From NCBI GenBank assembly GCA_947504035.1, contig CANNGA010000002.1:334545-398544 (forward strand): DNA of 64,000 bases, given 5' to 3'. The position numbers were made by a program, and so were the translations under genes. Shown here in pieces: positions 63,520 to 64,000 of this stretch. Within the stretch, counting starts at the first letter, position 1, and each line of letters starts with the position of its first letter. The notes below the pieces were generated by a model that saw nothing but the letters and a program-made list of their open reading frames with translations, did no database searches and was not told where the DNA came from. The stretch is from an uncultured Flavobacteriaceae bacterium. GTDB taxonomy: Bacteria > Bacteroidota > Bacteroidia > Flavobacteriales > Flavobacteriaceae.

Positions 63520-63763
63520 TTGTTATTTTTTAGTTACCCTTAAAATTATTTCTATAATTTTTTAAAGCGGTAAACTAAATATGAAAGGAATGTTATATTA
63601 TATCGTAAAGAAACAGAAAAGTGTTGCTTTAGTGTTAAACTAATGCGTCCCCAGTTTTAAATGCATTTCAAAGTATAAATTATGTTAACGACACGATGCT
63701 AATTTTTTGGAATACATTAAAAAATAAGACTCAGGTTTGTTATCTATACCCTCTTTATCTTTT
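63520..63763. other. AT-rich gap upstream of the nucleotidase gene
   Basis: About 240 bases with no gene. It should carry the minus-strand promoter of the 5'-nucleotidase gene, but no exact TAnnTTTG box is seen. Confidence 0.4.
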
Positions 63764-64000
63764 TAAAGTTGTGCCGCCATTGCAATGAGTTCTATTTCGG
63801 CTTCTATTTTTCAATTCTCTTAACATAAAGCGTTTAAAATTCTTATTTTGTTTTATGTTTCCAAAAGCAACTTCTATATCCCAACATCTGCGTTTGCGAT
63901 GCACTACATAACCCGTATCTATGGTAGGGCTTGCTGATTTTTAGGTTTGTTAATTTCTATAACTTTAAGCAAATGATCTCATATTCGCAGAGCTTCTTGT
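63764..64000 (-). pseudogene. Decayed DDE transposase remnant (IS1182-like), cut by the window edge
   Basis: Reading leftwards from the edge, one frame gives HRKRRCWDIEVAFGNIKQNK followed by NFKRFMLRELKN, the C-terminal DDE block of IS1182-type transposases (VExxFGxxK...N..FxRFxLRG). A one-base frameshift is then needed to continue with KIEAEIELIAMAAQL and a stop. Frames upstream also hold stop codons. It is therefore an inactive relic. Confidence 0.7.

Noticed and set aside
1..64000. CRISPR arrays, tRNA and rRNA genes
   Set aside because: No regularly spaced direct repeats and no cloverleaf or rRNA-like sequence were seen on either strand.

Overview
The window comes from an AT-rich genome of the Bacteroidota, most likely a (marine) member of the Flavobacteriaceae. 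The evidence is promoters of the TTG-N19-TAnnTTTG type instead of E. coli-like ones, a type 9 secretion (T9SS) C-terminal sorting domain, DUF4834, YfhO and other family-typical proteins, the flavobacterial ECF sigma factor with its 48-residue neighbour, and few Shine-Dalgarno sequences. Genus cannot be decided from the sequence alone.

Layout. (1) 1-3580: housekeeping genes (end of gcvT, glutaminase, an SDR protein, pterin dehydratase, YebC), closed by a strong terminator. (2) 3770-19177: a surface-polysaccharide locus. A rightward block carries a GT4 glycosyltransferase, a CapK-like adenylate-forming enzyme, a NeuD/PglD-like acetyltransferase, a putative acyltransferase, a stand-alone adenylation enzyme plus acyl carrier protein, two PglC-type phosphoglycosyl transferases and a PurN-like formyltransferase. 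It ends in a terminator and is followed by a rightward FemAB-like gene. That gene faces a leftward block of FemAB-like protein, HAD phosphatase, ATP-grasp ligase, SGNH protein and MBOAT acyltransferase. The locus is unusually rich in enzymes that put acyl, formyl or aminoacyl groups on sugars. (3) 19569-31806: regulators (Lrp, XRE, ECF sigma), M14 peptidase, MBL hydrolase, peroxiredoxin, endonuclease III, UvrA and a basic secreted protein behind a sigma-54-like promoter. (4) 32111-39895: flippase, glycosyltransferase and YfhO operon, DUF4834, an outer-membrane-type protein, GNAT. (5) 39982-47358: two PLP enzymes that look like a sulfonolipid (capnine) pair, oligopeptidase B, YbaB, prfB with a programmed +1 frameshift, HAD, ArsC-like. 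(6) 47594-53643: esterase, DUF1801/GyrI pair, a compact IS200/IS605 element, TruA, and a pair of secreted proteins. (7) 53736-64000: patatin, M1 peptidase, a PHP-ACT fusion, RecG carrying an inserted endonuclease domain, a T9SS-exported 5'-nucleotidase and a decayed IS1182-like transposase.

The most striking item is recG (58546-61092). A DUF559 endonuclease-like domain of about 149 residues sits in frame between helicase motifs II and III, ends in a GC-rich palindromic stretch, and leaves a normal RecG of about 699 residues if removed. It looks like a mobile protein-coding insertion that the host gene tolerates. Other points of interest are the carrier-protein module in the polysaccharide locus, the probable capnine gene pair, the PHP-ACT fusion, a cysteine-free endonuclease III, the sigma-54-like promoter, and an operator-like repeat set around the XRE regulator.
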